Both the position numbers and the translations under genes were made by a program. A stretch of DNA of 64,000 nucleotides from assembly GCA_021234155.1 (NCBI GenBank), contig JAJEKV010000084.1:3603702-3667701 (forward strand). The letters are read 5' to 3'. Below, piece after piece: positions 33,923 to 46,751 of the stretch. A model generated the notes under the pieces. The model saw only the letters and a program-made list of their open reading frames with translations, was not told the origin of the DNA and ran no database searches. The DNA comes from Isoetes taiwanensis. Taxonomy: Eukaryota; Streptophyta; Lycopodiopsida; Isoetales; Isoetaceae. How positions within the stretch are numbered: the first letter of the stretch is position 1; every line of letters begins with the position of its first letter.

Positions 33923-34950
33923 AGTACGAGAGTCCATGAGTATCTTATGATGTGAATCTTACTTTCATTGTAATCCTACTTTCAGTGCATTTTCATTGTA
34001 TTCGTGCTTTCATTGTAATCTTACTTTCAGTATATGAGTATCGTACTCTACTTGAATGTGAAATACTGGCTTGTGATTATCTACTTGAGTTACATCTACT
34101 TGAATGTGGAATACTGGCTTGTGATAAGTGTTAACTTGTAATTTGAGACCTGTTAGAATTAAGGCTGATAATAAAAAGTATTTACATGCAATTCCACATT
34201 GTTGAAATTGAAATTGTCACTATTTATAAATTTCAAAATGATGGAATAATTTTAAAATAATGGAATCGCGGTTTGAAGTCTTCCTCCCATGGGCCTTCCC
34301 TTAATTGAAATTTTAACGAGAAACAAATACATGGATGAAGAACCTACCTCAGGGTGCCTTCGATGTGATCCACCTTCGATGTGATCCTTTTCTTCCTTCT
34401 GTACACTGCGAAGGGTTTTAGGCAAGAAATCCAAACAGCTTATGGTCTACGTGGATATGATGCGTCCATGTTTGCTAATTTTGGGCAAGTTCTAGTGTGA
34501 TATTGAGGCAGGCATAAATTTATGCGTCCATGTTTGCTAATTTTGGGCAAGTTCTAGTGTGATGCATAAATTTATGAAAGTGTCCAATGCGGGCCTAATT
34601 AAGCCACGTAATAAAAGTTGGGAACCTTAAGTGTGATTTCACTCTTAATAGTTCTACATCGTTCTACATCCTAAAAAGGGAAAAAGCCAAAGCGATATTT
34701 GTGTTTAGCCGTATTTGTTAGTTATAGTTGAATGTCCATATACATGTTGACTTACTTGTCTAATGCACACAGTAAGTAAAAACTGCTGCAAAGCTTCTCT
34801 TTTCTAGGCACGCTGCATAACCTAACAAAGCCACATACATTGTCCTACAAATACAACAGCTAAGAGATGGAACTTATAGCAAAATCCTCAGCAGGATAAA
34901 GAATCCATATATGCCCAGAAAGTGAATTCAACCCGACAAAGCTGTGCCAA
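33923..34950. repeat. Intergenic stretch with several short direct repeats
   Basis: Small duplications dominate: TTTCATTGTAATC(C/T)TACTTTCAG near 33963 and 34010, CTACTTGAATGTG(A/G)AATACTGG near 34050 and 34098, CTTCGATGTGATCC twice at 34357-34388, and a unit of about 65 bp containing GCGTCCATGTTTGCTAATTT at 34463 and 34524. No gene is supported. Confidence 0.7.
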
Positions 34951-36953
34951 CTAGGGCAGAAGTGAATACCGCATCCAAAACTTTGAGATTTGCTTGTCCT
35001 TGAAATCCACAGAGCATTTTGACAAACCACCATTGTTCAAGTTCCATTTGCCCTGCCTGTTGAAAAAGAGCCCTCGTGCAGCAAAACCCATAAAAACAGC
35101 AGGATCAGCATAAGCCCTCAATCTTGCTGTAACACCTCTTCCATAAAAGAACCTGTCCTCCATGTCTTCTAGGTTTTGTACATCTGAATTTATGGCTTCA
35201 TTGTGGACCTGTTTGTAGGTCTCTATCTCTTTTACGTTTGAAGAACGTCTACTACAAGCAGCATTACTTTCGAGAGAAGAATCTTCTTCATCACCAACAA
35301 ATGCACCTTGAGCTTCCCAATCAACATATTCCCATATAGCATGAGCCCTTTCTTGCACACATGACTTCTGCTTCTCAATTTGCAAGGCACTATCCAGGAC
35401 AATCTGATCAGCCTCCTTTTTAAGATCCTGAAGCTTCTGGCCAACATGGGCAGCTATGATGTCATATATCTCAAATTTGGACATTCCATTGATCCTATCA
35501 TTCAAAATGTCATCAAGCTCAATGGGATCACCAACAAGAACAGTAACCTGTAAACAAGAAGTAAATGCCAAACTCAGGAATCCCACGAATTGGCATCACA
35601 TCTTTCCCAATATTCTACTTTACCTTCTTCCCAACATGTGGAATCTTAGTGCCAATAGGCATAACATCATCCATGCCCACGTGGACAAAAGGTACAACCA
35701 CAGGCGTAACACAAGCATCTAGAATTAACCTAAAAATCAACAATGCCACTACATATCAGCCGCATACATATCACTTAGGTTTTGCATATAAGAGCTAAGA
35801 AACATACCTTCCTACTCCTCGTTTAGCATGACCAACAGTTTTACCACCATCTCGTGAACGACTGCCTTCCGGAAATATATGCACCCAATCACCAGAATTT
35901 AGTTTTGCTAGAGCCATATCTACACCCTGTCAAGTACATATATCCATATTTTAAAATGGACTTGTGCCAGACTCTAAGCTTCCAAGAAAAAATAGGACCT
36001 GCTGATGGACACCTTGTCCACGTGCAAGAGGCAATACTTTTACACATCGAAAAAATGCAGATGTTGCTGGGTTAGTGAAACATCGATCTGTTGCACAAAG
36101 AGTCCACCTGAGGTTGGCTGCATCCATCAACAGTTGGGGAGACAAAAGAGAAGATAGAACAAGTGGATCGTCCATGGCTGCCACATGATTGCTAACCTGT
36201 AATTGACTTACTCAATAAGTGGATTATAGAAAAACACAATCTGACTGCTTGATTTGTCTCACCGTTATTAAGCCTTGGCCTGTAGAACGTTGTGTTACAA
36301 ATTTGTGCAATTTTTCAATGCCATAAACCTGTAATTTCATCAAAGCCTAAGCCCTGAACCCTAATCCAAGAAAAAACTACTTGGCAAGAAAACATTCTAG
36401 GATTCAAAAAATCCACCTCCGTTTGATTAAGACCATGCATGAAAATGTGGCATGCATTTCCAATGACAGGAATAGCCAATGCCCGGAGTGTCCTAACCAT
36501 CCTCGATTCTTCAGACTCGATGCTTATCATAGAAGATGATGGCTCAACATCTGGTCCATTAGGGATGCTACTCTTCACTGTTAAAGTAAGCTTAGAACTT
36601 GAACAATCTAAAAGTGCTTCGGCATACACAGGTTGCCCAGTCGCTATAAGCCCCCCCGTAGCTGTTCCCAAAAAAGTCCTCAAATTCGGAAAGAACCTTC
36701 TTTTCCAAAGCCATTCTTGCTTGTCAATGCCTCCTTTAAAACGTGCAAATACAACGTTTCCCTTGAAAACCCTTGCAACTATGAGACCAGTTGACTTGGC
36801 TCGAATAACTGCAGCCTTCACAACACCTTTTCTTTGAGAATTCCGTAAAGAATGATGGGCATAAACTGCACAAAGCCGCCCCTTGATCTGATTCTTTAAA
36901 GCCTTGGCATTGGCTTGCCAGCTTGTCCGAAATTCATCAGGCAGTTCTTCCAT
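34951..36953 (-). CDS. TAZ: Tafazzin-like phospholipid acyltransferase
   Basis: Tafazzins are membrane-associated transacylases that remodel cardiolipin in mitochondria; plant relatives also act on other phospholipids. Six exons splice into 540 codons: 36417-36953, 36263-36328, 35999-36196, 35808-35926, 35624-35729 and 34951-35547, all with GT-AG introns. The start has an in-frame TGA 15 nt upstream. Motifs: GLNQTE|VYGIEKLH, the catalytic HX4D as NHVAAMDDP (His205, Asp210), LRWTLCATDRCFTNP, and the FPEG block GDWVHIFPEGSRSRDGGKTV (residues 279-298), then VVVPFVHVGMDDVMPIGTKI. The N-terminal 180 and C-terminal 190 residues extend beyond the acyltransferase core. No obvious signal peptide is seen. 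Every junction preserves frame, so the gene is probably active. Confidence 0.93.
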
Positions 36954-37329
36954 CCGAAACCAGAGTCACTTCAACGGTTTTAGTTTATAGCTGCGAAATC
37001 AAAGAAAAGGTTATGCAAGCAGCGGTTTCTGTACTCCATGGCAAATGAAATCAACCGAATATAATCCTTAATGAGATCATCAAATGACTGGACAAAAGGA
37101 GGAAGGATTCTTACTGGAGAATCTCCATTAATAGTTTAACGCAGCTTGATCGTCAAATTCTACCATCGCCAGCTTACAAGTAGATTGTAGCCACTTCTTT
37201 TCAACAGAAGAATGCCGCCCTAAACCCTAATGACATTTCGTCGGTAACATCGTACCTCGTATTAAAATAATAAAAAAAAAGTGGGATGCTAGGGAGCGCC
37301 GGATCACGTATTTTACGTTAACGTAAGTT

Positions 37330-37760
37330 CTTCATTCTTGTTTAATGCCAATGAGAGCTCGCCATGTGGCGACAATACTTAGTCACGAATGACAAATGGG
37401 TACATCATTCTTGACGAACCTGAAACAACCGGTTAACTGCGTGAAAACCCTGCTTGAGAAGCTTGAGATGCCGGAGCTTTCATCATCGGAAATGCTTATC
37501 TTGACGTCGTGGAGCAGCAAGGAGCAGATTCTTGCTCTGGAATGGGAGCTGGCCACCGCTGCTGCCGGTGGACAGCTCTCATTCCTGAGCAGAGCAGCGG
37601 TGGATAGCTCTCATTCCTGAGCAGCAATCTGCTCCTTGTTGCTACTCCACATAACGTCAAGGAAAGTGGGCATTCATTCTTGATTATCATCCAATGAACA
37701 GTCGCCATGTGGCAACCATTCTAATCAAGAATGGTAAAGGGCTATGCATTTTGGCGATGA
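37330..37760. repeat. Complex inverted and direct repeats between tafazzin and the Helitron
   Basis: An imperfect inverted pair, CTTGACGTCGTGGAGCAGCA (from 37499) and its mirror TTGCTACTCCACATAACGTC (ending about 37660), surrounds a segment with the direct repeat GGTGGA(C/T)AGCTCTCATTCCT (37567 and 37599). Outer direct repeats GCCATGTGGC(G/A)AC lie at 37360 and 37702. It resembles a foldback element. No gene is seen. Confidence 0.55.
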
Positions 37761-37907
37761 CCTGTTGCAACCCGTTTCTCACATGATTTGCCATAGATCA
37801 GGAAGTTTGGCGGCCTCCAACAAAGCTCTAGTATTTCCAATACAGATCCGGCAGCTTCAGCGAAAGCCCCAGTTTAGCCATAATCCCCCATTTCCTCATT
37901 TGTAATA

Positions 37908-40900
37908 CTAGAAAATCGGCCGCCCTAACGGGTGGCCTCTTTTCTATTTTTGAGATATTCAAATGAATATTGCTCTATTTATATAAGTGCTTCTTTATAT
38001 ATGACATTTGGCGTGTACATTCGGTGGTCTTTTCGTAATGCACCTTGACGTGATGTTTCCGTAATAGCAATTTTGATTCCTGCCTAAGAAGTGCACCTTG
38101 AGAGAGCAACATAAAGTTGACCATGTGCAAAAACTGGGGCTGGCAAGTAAAGTCCAACAGTCTCTAGAGATTGGCCTTGCGATTTGTTTATTGTCATCGA
38201 AAGCCAAGCCAGTTGGATATTGTCTCTGGTGAATGGTATGTGCGCGTGCTCGGGGCGTCGAGGTTGATCTTTGGGGCGGGGGGCCCCTTTGAATTCAACC
38301 TGTAATTATTTCCGCCCGTAGGATTCTTTGTGTTGCATGCGTGATGCGCAGGCGTGTCCCGTTGCAGAGTCCACCTTGAGGATACATGTTCCTTAGCAAC
38401 ATTACTATTGCTCCTATCTTGATGTTGAGTTTGTGAGGCGGCATTCCGGAGGGTGTAAGGTTATTAATAAATTCAATCGGAAAATTTCTTATGTTTTCTT
38501 CATCTTCCATGTGGAGAGTATCGATGTCGACGTATGGATGCAAAGCTCCATGCAACCTTTGCAAGGTTTTGTCGCTGAGTTTTAGTGTATCCTTTTGGAG
38601 ATAGTATGGATTTTTCAAATAGGTGTTCCATGCTTGTTGAGTCGATGCTTGTTCCAAATACCTCATCGATAATGTTGTTTTCTGCAATGCATGTGCTTGG
38701 CAGCTCGATGGTATCTGCTGGAAGTGTAGGCTCGTCGTTCATCCGTTCTCCATTTCCAAGTTTTAGTAGGTAGTCAGACCATTCTCTTTTTTTAGTCTTC
38801 TGAGGAGGCGCATGTTTCGTTGTCAATCGAATGTCTTAAAATATTTCCACAGAGGATTACTTTTGGCGCATTTTGAGAGGATTTCCATCTTTTGGCTCGT
38901 TTGATTCGGGTAGTTCTTTATGCAAAAATCACCGCCGATAATACAATTATTCCTCAAATGGTCCGGAATCACATCGAATTTCCCTCAAGGCGGTATCAAG
39001 CTACTTTGAAAGCGCTTGTCGAATGTGTCATGCTCAATTCATCCCACATTAAAAGTGATGCTTTTCTTATTTTGTCTCCTTTTGCTTTCTCGTGGGCCTT
39101 GAATTGGTTGATTCAGGTGTTAGGTTTAAGGGAGCTTGAATATGGCGAGCGTGCTTGTTTGGGCTCCTTTGAGCGAAGGCTATGCCCGATCCATGCGTAC
39201 GCAATAACACCAAGCTCTCTTCCTCGAACATGCTAATAATCGGTATTAAAGACGATGTTTTTCGAGCCCCGCCCATCCACATTTATGCATGAACGTAATG
39301 GTCGAGTTCCATCAAGTGTAAGGAGAATGGTATCGACTTTTTTCTTTTTGATCCAGAGTTAATTTCGCATAACACTCATCTCCCTCTAGCCTTTTCAAAG
39401 GGTACATTAAAGGTCCCGGTTAATTGTTGCATCATAGCAATCCGGTTTGGTCTAGGTCGGTGGAAGTCGTCATGATTGATGTTTGTTCCGCTTCGCAAGG
39501 GAAGATTTCATTTATGGATAATAATGCTGCATTGTATGCATCTTCTTCTCGACATGTCACGGCGTAATCCTCTGCTAAGTGGTGTTTGAACTTGCCCCAT
39601 AGTTCCACGAGGATCCGGCGAAGGGCCCGTAGATGCGGATGAAGGCAAATGTTTGTCGCAATTGGACGAGCATCCGGCGCTTGCATCCTTGAGTGTTCTC
39701 TCCCATTCGCGTCATCCGCTAATAGTCCAAGTTCTTTTGTCGCCTCATGAAATGTAGAGCAATCGCCTTCCATTGATATTTTGATGTCTTGAAGCTAGTG
39801 GCTCCTTTTTGTGCAAAGCAGCAATAATAGCGGTGATATCTTTCCTTTTCCTTTGGGCTGACATTATACATTCTTGAAATTAGTTTATATTTGCCCTCTC
39901 TTATTTTCCACGTGCTCTGGCTTTTTATAAAAGTGTAATGATGTGGAATTTCTGGATATGTATATTGTCGAGCTGCGGGATCAGTTTTATTTAGCTCGAA
40001 CCAGGCAGTGAGCATCGTGTGTTTTGTTGTAGCACGTTTTAAGGCAACCCTTTCTTGTCCTTCTTCATAATATATTGTTTGTTTGTTAGGCAAATGAACA
40101 GGTAATCTGGACATTGCTTCCGGTGCAGAGATGTATCTCGTGTCAAGAAACTCTTGTATCTCGTCCCAATTGTATGTGCTCTATGTGCCCGTCTCTGGAT
40201 GTGCTGTTAATTTAATGCTCGCTCGATCATGACCTTTATGAATGTACTTGAAAATGTATTTTATGCTCCCAACACTGAAACATTGCTCGACATTTGTATG
40301 GCACACATACTTTTTTGTGAGGTAAGCATTGTATGGGACAACCATACTGTTGTCTATCATATTGGACGCTGGCGCGTCTTCTATAATCAGGGTTTCCATT
40401 CTCTTTGATTGAGGTGCTTTCAGTAAATGGTTTTGGAAAACCTTTAGAACATTCCATTTTCTTATCGTTTAGTTTCATGCATCTTGAGTTACATGGTCCA
40501 TGCACCATGTATTTTTTCACAATTTCATGCAATTCAAGGTCCTCCAGTGGGTCTGTAATTCAGGATTTATCTAAATGATGATATCAGAACTCAAATAAGC
40601 ATGTGATGTACATACCTGGTATTTCTGCGCTTGTGATCTTATCGATGTCATCGCTATCGCGTATTTTGTCTTCCTGTTCCAATATCAGTAGCATATAACA
40701 GTGTGGTAAACCTCGCTTTTGGTACTCAATTGTATATGTGTACGCTTTAATTTTTCCAAAAATGTCTTTTTCTAAAATGTCATGGAAAATGGCCATTAAT
40801 TTCGTGTGGTATACACGGGCGACCACGTCTGGTCTATCCTCTGGTGACTGGCCCGTCTCTAAGTTATTTGTGATCTCTGGCCAATTCGTGTTGCATGTGC

Positions 40901-43007
40901 ATGTAACAAATAGGTCGGGCTTTCCAAATCTTCTTATCAACGCTATGGAATCTTGGTAGTTTTGTTCCATGGCACGTGCACCACCAATAAATGACGACGG
41001 TAAGATGACTAATCTTCCAGCGCTCAACCCTTGTGCTTCTGCCTCATGATTCACGTAGTCGATCAAGCCTTCGTACATTTCAGCTCGTAATTTCTTCTGG
41101 TTGAGGCGGTATAAGTTCAAGGTGTTGGCCTCTATCCTTGTGTAGGCATCAACTATAAATTGTTGTGTTAATCTCCCCCCACTCAATAGAGGATTGAAAC
41201 TAAACTTAAGACCGTCGTTGCCTCCCATATTGCTTCGTGTGCTTAGTCTATATAAATAGTATTGTAGCATAGATATATTTTGTCTCGTTCGGCTCGATGA
41301 AGCACCAACTTGGTTTCTCATGTTCATTTGCCACCCCTTGTCCCAGAGGGTATTAACAGCGGGTAGGTAAGAGCGTCAATGTATGGATCAGTAATGGCGA
41401 CATTCTTTAGGTCGCCGGCTTTTTGATGGATGCATATGTCTCTATTCAAAGGTGGTTCCCCATCCGGATTTACAAATATTACAGTGATCTCATTGACAAA
41501 TGCAGGATTGTATCTCCTCAAGTCTAGCCCTGTTCTATCATCATTGAAATACATCCTTACCTCTGCGTGCTCATTCAATTGACGTGCACTCTCCTCTACC
41601 TCGTGCATCATATGTAGAGCTTGTGCAAATGGGTTTATGTTCCTTATTTCTAAGTCAAGCTGCCTCATGAGGTCCATATCGCACTCTGCATTGTGACATT
41701 TTGCGTACGTTCGACGTCGTTCACATATTCCATGTCCAGAATGTATAATTGGGCATATCCGGCGACGCATTATCATCGGGATGAGCAGGCCCAGATCTAT
41801 GGTAGACTTGACCGTGGATCTTAAAGCAATATGGGCCTGGTGTGTTGAATTCATGTATGTCTGCTCCGAATGATACAAATGCCAATGCATTGTTGTAAAT
41901 CCTGATGTGGGACTTGAACTCTTTGCTCTTTGGGTGATCTCCTTTGAGCAGGTGGTATAGCAATGGGGGCATTGCTGTCAACGGAGGGAGGCTAATTTTG
42001 CCGTCATGGCAGCACTTTGTATCATCGTGTTTAAACGTTAATGCATGGCAGTATTTGCACTCCTGGTTCAATTCTCCACAGTGATGAGGTTTGATGTGTG
42101 TTGGATGGTTAGTTCGAGCTATTCTATAACTTGAAGCGTTATCTCTATATGCACGTCCTTGTTGAGTCTCTACAGCTAGCCTCTCATCATGTTGTCCATC
42201 GGCAACTTTCTCTGTATCGTGTGTCAACGTCGCAACATGCTCCTGCTCTATTTCTTTACTTTTTTTTTTTTGCTCTTCTATTCCTTCGTGCTTCGGCAGC
42301 TCTATCGAGTCTTGCTCGACGCTCCTCTGGTGTCTCTCTTATGAGCATGGGATGAGCATGCGTTGTCTTCTACTTTGCGATCTTTCTCTGTTATGTGCGC
42401 GTTTGGCTTCTTGTTTCTCTAAAGTCTCACTCTCCGTTTGTGCGGCATCATTCTACTTTGCTATTCTGCGATGAACAATGTGTTCTGCATAAACAATACG
42501 TAGAAGTAGGGTTAAAATAGTTTTGTTCTAGACATTAAGAGCTTTTATTTACACGTGGTTGTAATATTTTTTGTGGAAATTGCCATTCTGTAACATATTA
42601 GCTTGGCAAAAAGCCCATGATGATGTTGTTGTTATTGTTCCAAAAAGACATTTTTAACACGACGTGCCCCAAAATACGCATTATGCATACTCATTAGGTA
42701 TAGTGATCACCCACGGCTATTGGACAATGTGGAATTATTGGTCCCCCGTGAACATTGGACGTGGGTGCCCAATCCCACATTATAGTATGGTAGCTGGGCC
42801 GTGAGCTCTATAAGGAACCTAGCGTTGAGCAGTTAATTTGAATAAAACTACGGTTCTTAAATCCACTGAGAGCATGGGCGTCAAATTCAACAAATCGGAG
42901 TTCCATCATCCACTGAGAACCACCATATATTCCATATATTACATACCATCCTTAGAAATGTGGCAAACCTCCAAATTCAATCTATTTAATAAAGTCTAAA
43001 TGAGAGA
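37908..43007 (-). mobile_element. Helitron, about 5.1 kb, decayed
   Basis: On the minus strand the element begins TCTCTCATTTAGACTTTATT (from 43007) preceded by A, and ends in CTAG (37911-37908) followed by T, the A/T insertion rule of Helitrons. Six bases before the CTAG is a hairpin with arms GGCCACCC and GGGCGGCC around GTTA (37918-37937). These are the expected 5'-TC, 3' hairpin and CTRR landmarks; no TSD is expected. The interior holds broken RepHel coding sequence from about 42360 to 37980. The 3' end is more certain than the 5' end. Confidence 0.8.
37975..42355 (-). pseudogene. Helitron Rep/helicase (RepHel) pseudogene
   Basis: RepHel nicks and unwinds DNA for rolling-circle transposition. 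Parts in order: an Arg-rich start MLIRETPEERRARLDRAAEA (from 42355) disrupted at a poly-A run; a Cys/His block CGELNQECKYCHALTFKHDD; the Helitron N-terminal domain; the Rep domain with NMRNQVGASSSRTRQNISML, FVTCTCNTNWPEITNNL and GLPHCYMLLILE; the tyrosine motif in KYIFKYIHKGHDRA (about 40230); a linker through 39432; and PIF1-type helicase end pieces including GAIVMLLRNMYPQGGLCNGT (38295-38687). The helicase Walker A region near 39250 is degenerate. In the Rep HUH motif the second His is replaced by Tyr (H-C-Y). Many frame shifts mark it as dead. Confidence 0.88.
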
Positions 43008-43299
43008 TCAGTTAGCTAAATTCACACTCAACTTAATGTGGCGAAATAAACTTATGTCCTCATGACGGGCATTCTATGCTGAGGCATTTTTTTACTTTTA
43101 AGTTCAAGCTTATGTACAAATTTAGAGGGTTGTGCAAAGTGTGAATGTGCGAAATGAAAAGGATTGGGTCACAAGCAAGCAATATGCAAAAGTTCATAAA
43201 GATGGCCCTTTATTATTCCCCTTTTTCGTTTAGGATCAATCTTTAGCATCAGGAAAAATCTATGTTCCATGTGTTATGAGCTTGATGGCTGCGGAATGC

Positions 43300-43707
43300 A
43301 GGTGCTTGTATCATCTGATGTTCTATCAGAGATAGAACATCAGATATTGCTAGGCATAGACTCAGAGAGAGATTTGATTTGCAATGAACATGGCATGGAA
43401 TGCAGAGGAATTTGTATACGTGAATTAGTAGCAGAATGCTTAATTCTTTGGGACATGATGTAGCCTTATGCAAATTAAAATGGCAAAGCCTTGGCCAAGT
43501 TCCAGGAGGTGAGCTTAAATGGCATCATACATGTTCATCTTCCTTACATGTTGTTTCTTCATCAACATTTGCTATAAATCTGAGGATTTGACAATCAGTG
43601 CTGCTTTCTGAATCTGAACAGTAATGCTTGTATGCAGGTGAATATGAGTACGTTCATGTGTTGATAGATGGGGACATTGTAAGCAAAGATAAGCTGATTA
43701 TAGATTT
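43300..43707 (+). pseudogene. DUF506 (PDDEXK-like) plant gene fragment
   Basis: DUF506 proteins are plant PDDEXK-nuclease-fold proteins of poorly known role. An exon reading LCKLKWQSLGQVPG (to 43508) is followed by a GT-AG intron (43509-43637) and an exon reading EYEYVHVLIDGD and KLIIDL. In phase these give the family hallmark CKxxWxxxxxxPGGEYEYxxV...LIxDxxF. Upstream, RDLICNEHGMECRGICIREL also fits, but one frame shift separates it. The homology stops at about 43707, exactly where LINE sequence begins on the other strand, so the gene is a truncated relic. Confidence 0.65.
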
Positions 43708-46700
43708 ATCCTTGGCCATGCACATACATGCCTCCGCTAAATCCTCTCTGGAGAGCTCCTGCTCCAAGCTCTCACGCTGGTGAGGCAGAATAGATGGCTT
43801 AACAGCCCCCAAAACAAGCTCCTGCATCTCCTGCTCATAGGGAAGAGTGCTTTGTGCGAAAAACCCCGAAATGAGCATGCACATACTTGCCGCCAAAAAT
43901 CGGGATCCTCCAAAGTCCGCCATCGCAAAGCAAAGGACGCCATAGATGTTTGATATCGCCACGCCTAGTCGCTTCGAAGAACACCGAGACGAACTTGTGT
44001 CCCCCTCCTTCAACCGGTAAGGGCCGCCTTCACTCCGCCTCCGCACTTTAACCTGCTCGAGCAACAATACGCCGCAACACCGTGCATTCTCCCTAATGCC
44101 ATCCGGAAGGTCAAGCCGCTCGAATCTTCTCCAACTCCCGATAGAGACCATGCAACCTCGCCTCTGCCGCACACGCCGCCTACCAAAGACCTTGGCAAAA
44201 TGCTTCACCACGACTAACGCTCACCATGCCGGACATACCCTTCGAGATGAAAAGGTATCAAGCCACAACTCCCACCGGGCGAAATTCGCATCGGCCGGCG
44301 GGTGTTCAAATCGGACACCGCCCTAGAAGGCCGAGAGGCAACCGCACCTCTAACTGACAAAACCCGAGGGTAATGATCAGAAATGGAGGTAGACAAAATG
44401 TTACTCGCACAAAGAGGGCACACCATCCAATGTGCATGGGGAAGCATAGCACCTGGTCATGCCTAGCATACCGCCCGCACCAATCTGCCTATTACAATAG
44501 GTGAAAGACAAGTCCCTGGGACCTCAACCAAGGCCAAATCACGCAACAAACGAGACCACCGGGTCCCTCTCAAACCTGGTTCCAGAACTGAGGCGATCCT
44601 CTACTCGCTCTACCATATTGAAGTCCCCTAACAAAGAACCAAGCGACCTGCAACCCACCAAGGGCTGCATAACTTATTCGGACTGTGGGCCATAGAGCAC
44701 CCCGCTGAGAAGGCTGATTAGGGGCATAAACATTAACAATCCTCCACTCTTGCCCTCCCTCCAACCACTTAATTATTGCCCACCGACCAAACCTATCTGC
44801 TGCAGAGTATGTGACCTGCACATCCATCCTCCAAGCAATAAGAGTACCCCCACTAGTCTGCCCAGAAGAAGAAGCAATAGAGACAAACTGCCTACCAACC
44901 ATATTCATGAGTCTGGACATATCACCCCTGTGACACTTATGCTCCTGAATGCAAACAATATCAAGACGCAACTGCCGAAGTGCTCTTACTACTAGAGGAC
45001 CGCACCCCCCGCACATTCCAACTGAGGATCGACTTATTCATCCCCGAGGAGAAGTGTCAAGCCCCACATGCCTACCCACCAAGCCATCAGCCAACTCCAC
45101 AGAGTCATCATCTAGAGCCAGAGGATTAATCACAGCAAAGTGACCCACAACCGCTCTACGTGACACTCCACTTCCAACACGTGTTGGAAGTCCCCCAGGC
45201 ACCTCCATAGAGTCATGGGCCACACTAGTCTCTACCTCCAACCGGGCTGCTCCAGCCACCTCATGCTCAGCACATACCGCTATCGGGACATCCATATCAG
45301 GATCACCAGCCCCTCCCACAGCCCTGTCCTCAGACCTAGCCACAACCAAATCATCATCAGAGCCTCCCTCCCCCTCGAGCCACCACGCCCCTAGCTCGCC
45401 ATCCAATTGGTGGCTGCCAAGCAAGCTCGCCCGACCTGCGTTATCCCGGCCCCGCATAAGCACCAAGAACCCCAACCACATCACAAGCACCAAAGGGATC
45501 AACAAATGTGGTCGATGGTAGCACAATAGATGGAAACATCCGCCGGATCTCGAGCCATTCAAAAGCTTCAATAGGAAGAGAAAATGCCAGGGACCACTAC
45601 GCCAAAGGTCCGCAAAGCGGCAGAGCAACACGTATCTTGGGGACCTGCACAATAGAATGAGCCAAATATACACCCCAAAAGCCATTAGCCATAGAAACCA
45701 AGAAATCGGGCACCATCGATCGGAGGAAGATCATGAATCTGAACCAACACGGATTTTAACCATCACAAAGAACCGGTGGACATTCTTTGTATAATATCGA
45801 TACAACACATATGATTCACCCAAAGTATCCACCCCGACTAACCAATCGCCGCATCGGAAGACTCAGCCTCAAACATGATTATGAAGAAATTATTTGGTAG
45901 GAATTTCAGAGATCGATACCGGGCAAACCAATCCGCCTCGGATGTCCCAAGCAAGCCAAGAGCTAAACCTCCTCGTGTCCAATATGTAACCCGTGAAGTA
46001 GCCCAATACCGCAAATAAAACTAGATTCACAATGGTCCAACATGTCCGGTATGATCAATATCTATCCATGGAGTCCCCGGAAGAGCCGCCTGCCCATCAG
46101 CAGAGTGATGATTCTCCACAAATTTCGTGAGCCTCTTGAACATGGGCAAATATACACTCCGAGCCTTGCGGCGCTTTGATCCAATCGAAAACCCGGCCAG
46201 AAGTGATGCGAAAGCAACAAGGTGTCATTGCTCCGTCGGGCGAAGACAGAGTTGGGGCTGCCGCCACGCACCCACGAGAGGTATCCAGGGGCACCCCAGG
46301 AGGCACATCATCTACATGCACACCATGTCGCACCCTAGAAGAGGGCGCATCACCAGCAAGCGATCCCTTCCCAAGCACAGGGGAAGAGGGCATCACAGAT
46401 CCAGTTTTCAAAGGGGGCATGCTTGATGGAATCAAGACTGGAGTCTCCAAAACACAATCTACTGGGGTCTTAGAATTATACTGAGAGGAAGAGCAATCCA
46501 CATACCTCTCAACCGAAGGGGATTCCAAGAGCTCCCTCATCTCTGCCACCAATTGCATGCCACTTCCTACGGCCCGGGCCTCTTCATGCATGTCGAGACC
46601 CGCGCCCTTCCCCTTTACTGGAGAATTCTTTCTCCTCGCCATCTCCCTTGGCTTCAGCCCCAAGCCATAAGGTTCAATCAATCCCCCATCAGCCTGTCTG

Positions 46701-46751
46701 GCAGGAGCCATGACATCCGAACCAGTCCGGAAATCAGCTGTTTGAGGCAAT
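43707..46751 (-). mobile_element. L1-type LINE, ORF1 and endonuclease part, truncated
   Basis: The minus strand encodes an ORF1 region (46751 to about 45050) with a DUF4283-like stretch (NNFFIIMFEAESSDAAIGQS near 45880) and a low-complexity start at MPQTADFRTG. ORF2 starts MNKSILSWNVRG near 45041, the hallmark of the apurinic endonuclease domain, and after a frame shift continues RQLRLDIVCIQEHKCHRGD, GGTLIAW and WRIVNVYAPN. The linker to reverse transcriptase follows to MQELVLGAVKPSILPHQRE and EDLAEACMCMAKDKS, then stops at 43707. Reverse transcriptase and 3' end are absent. Loss of the 3' side is unlike usual 5' truncation and suggests recombination. Confidence 0.85.

Noticed and set aside
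36439-36837. 132-codon plus-strand frame
   Set aside because: It is antisense to tafazzin exon 1, which has clear family motifs.
43300-43707. DUF506 fragment as cargo of the Helitron
   Set aside because: The fragment lies outside the inferred Helitron 5' end at 43007, on its far side.
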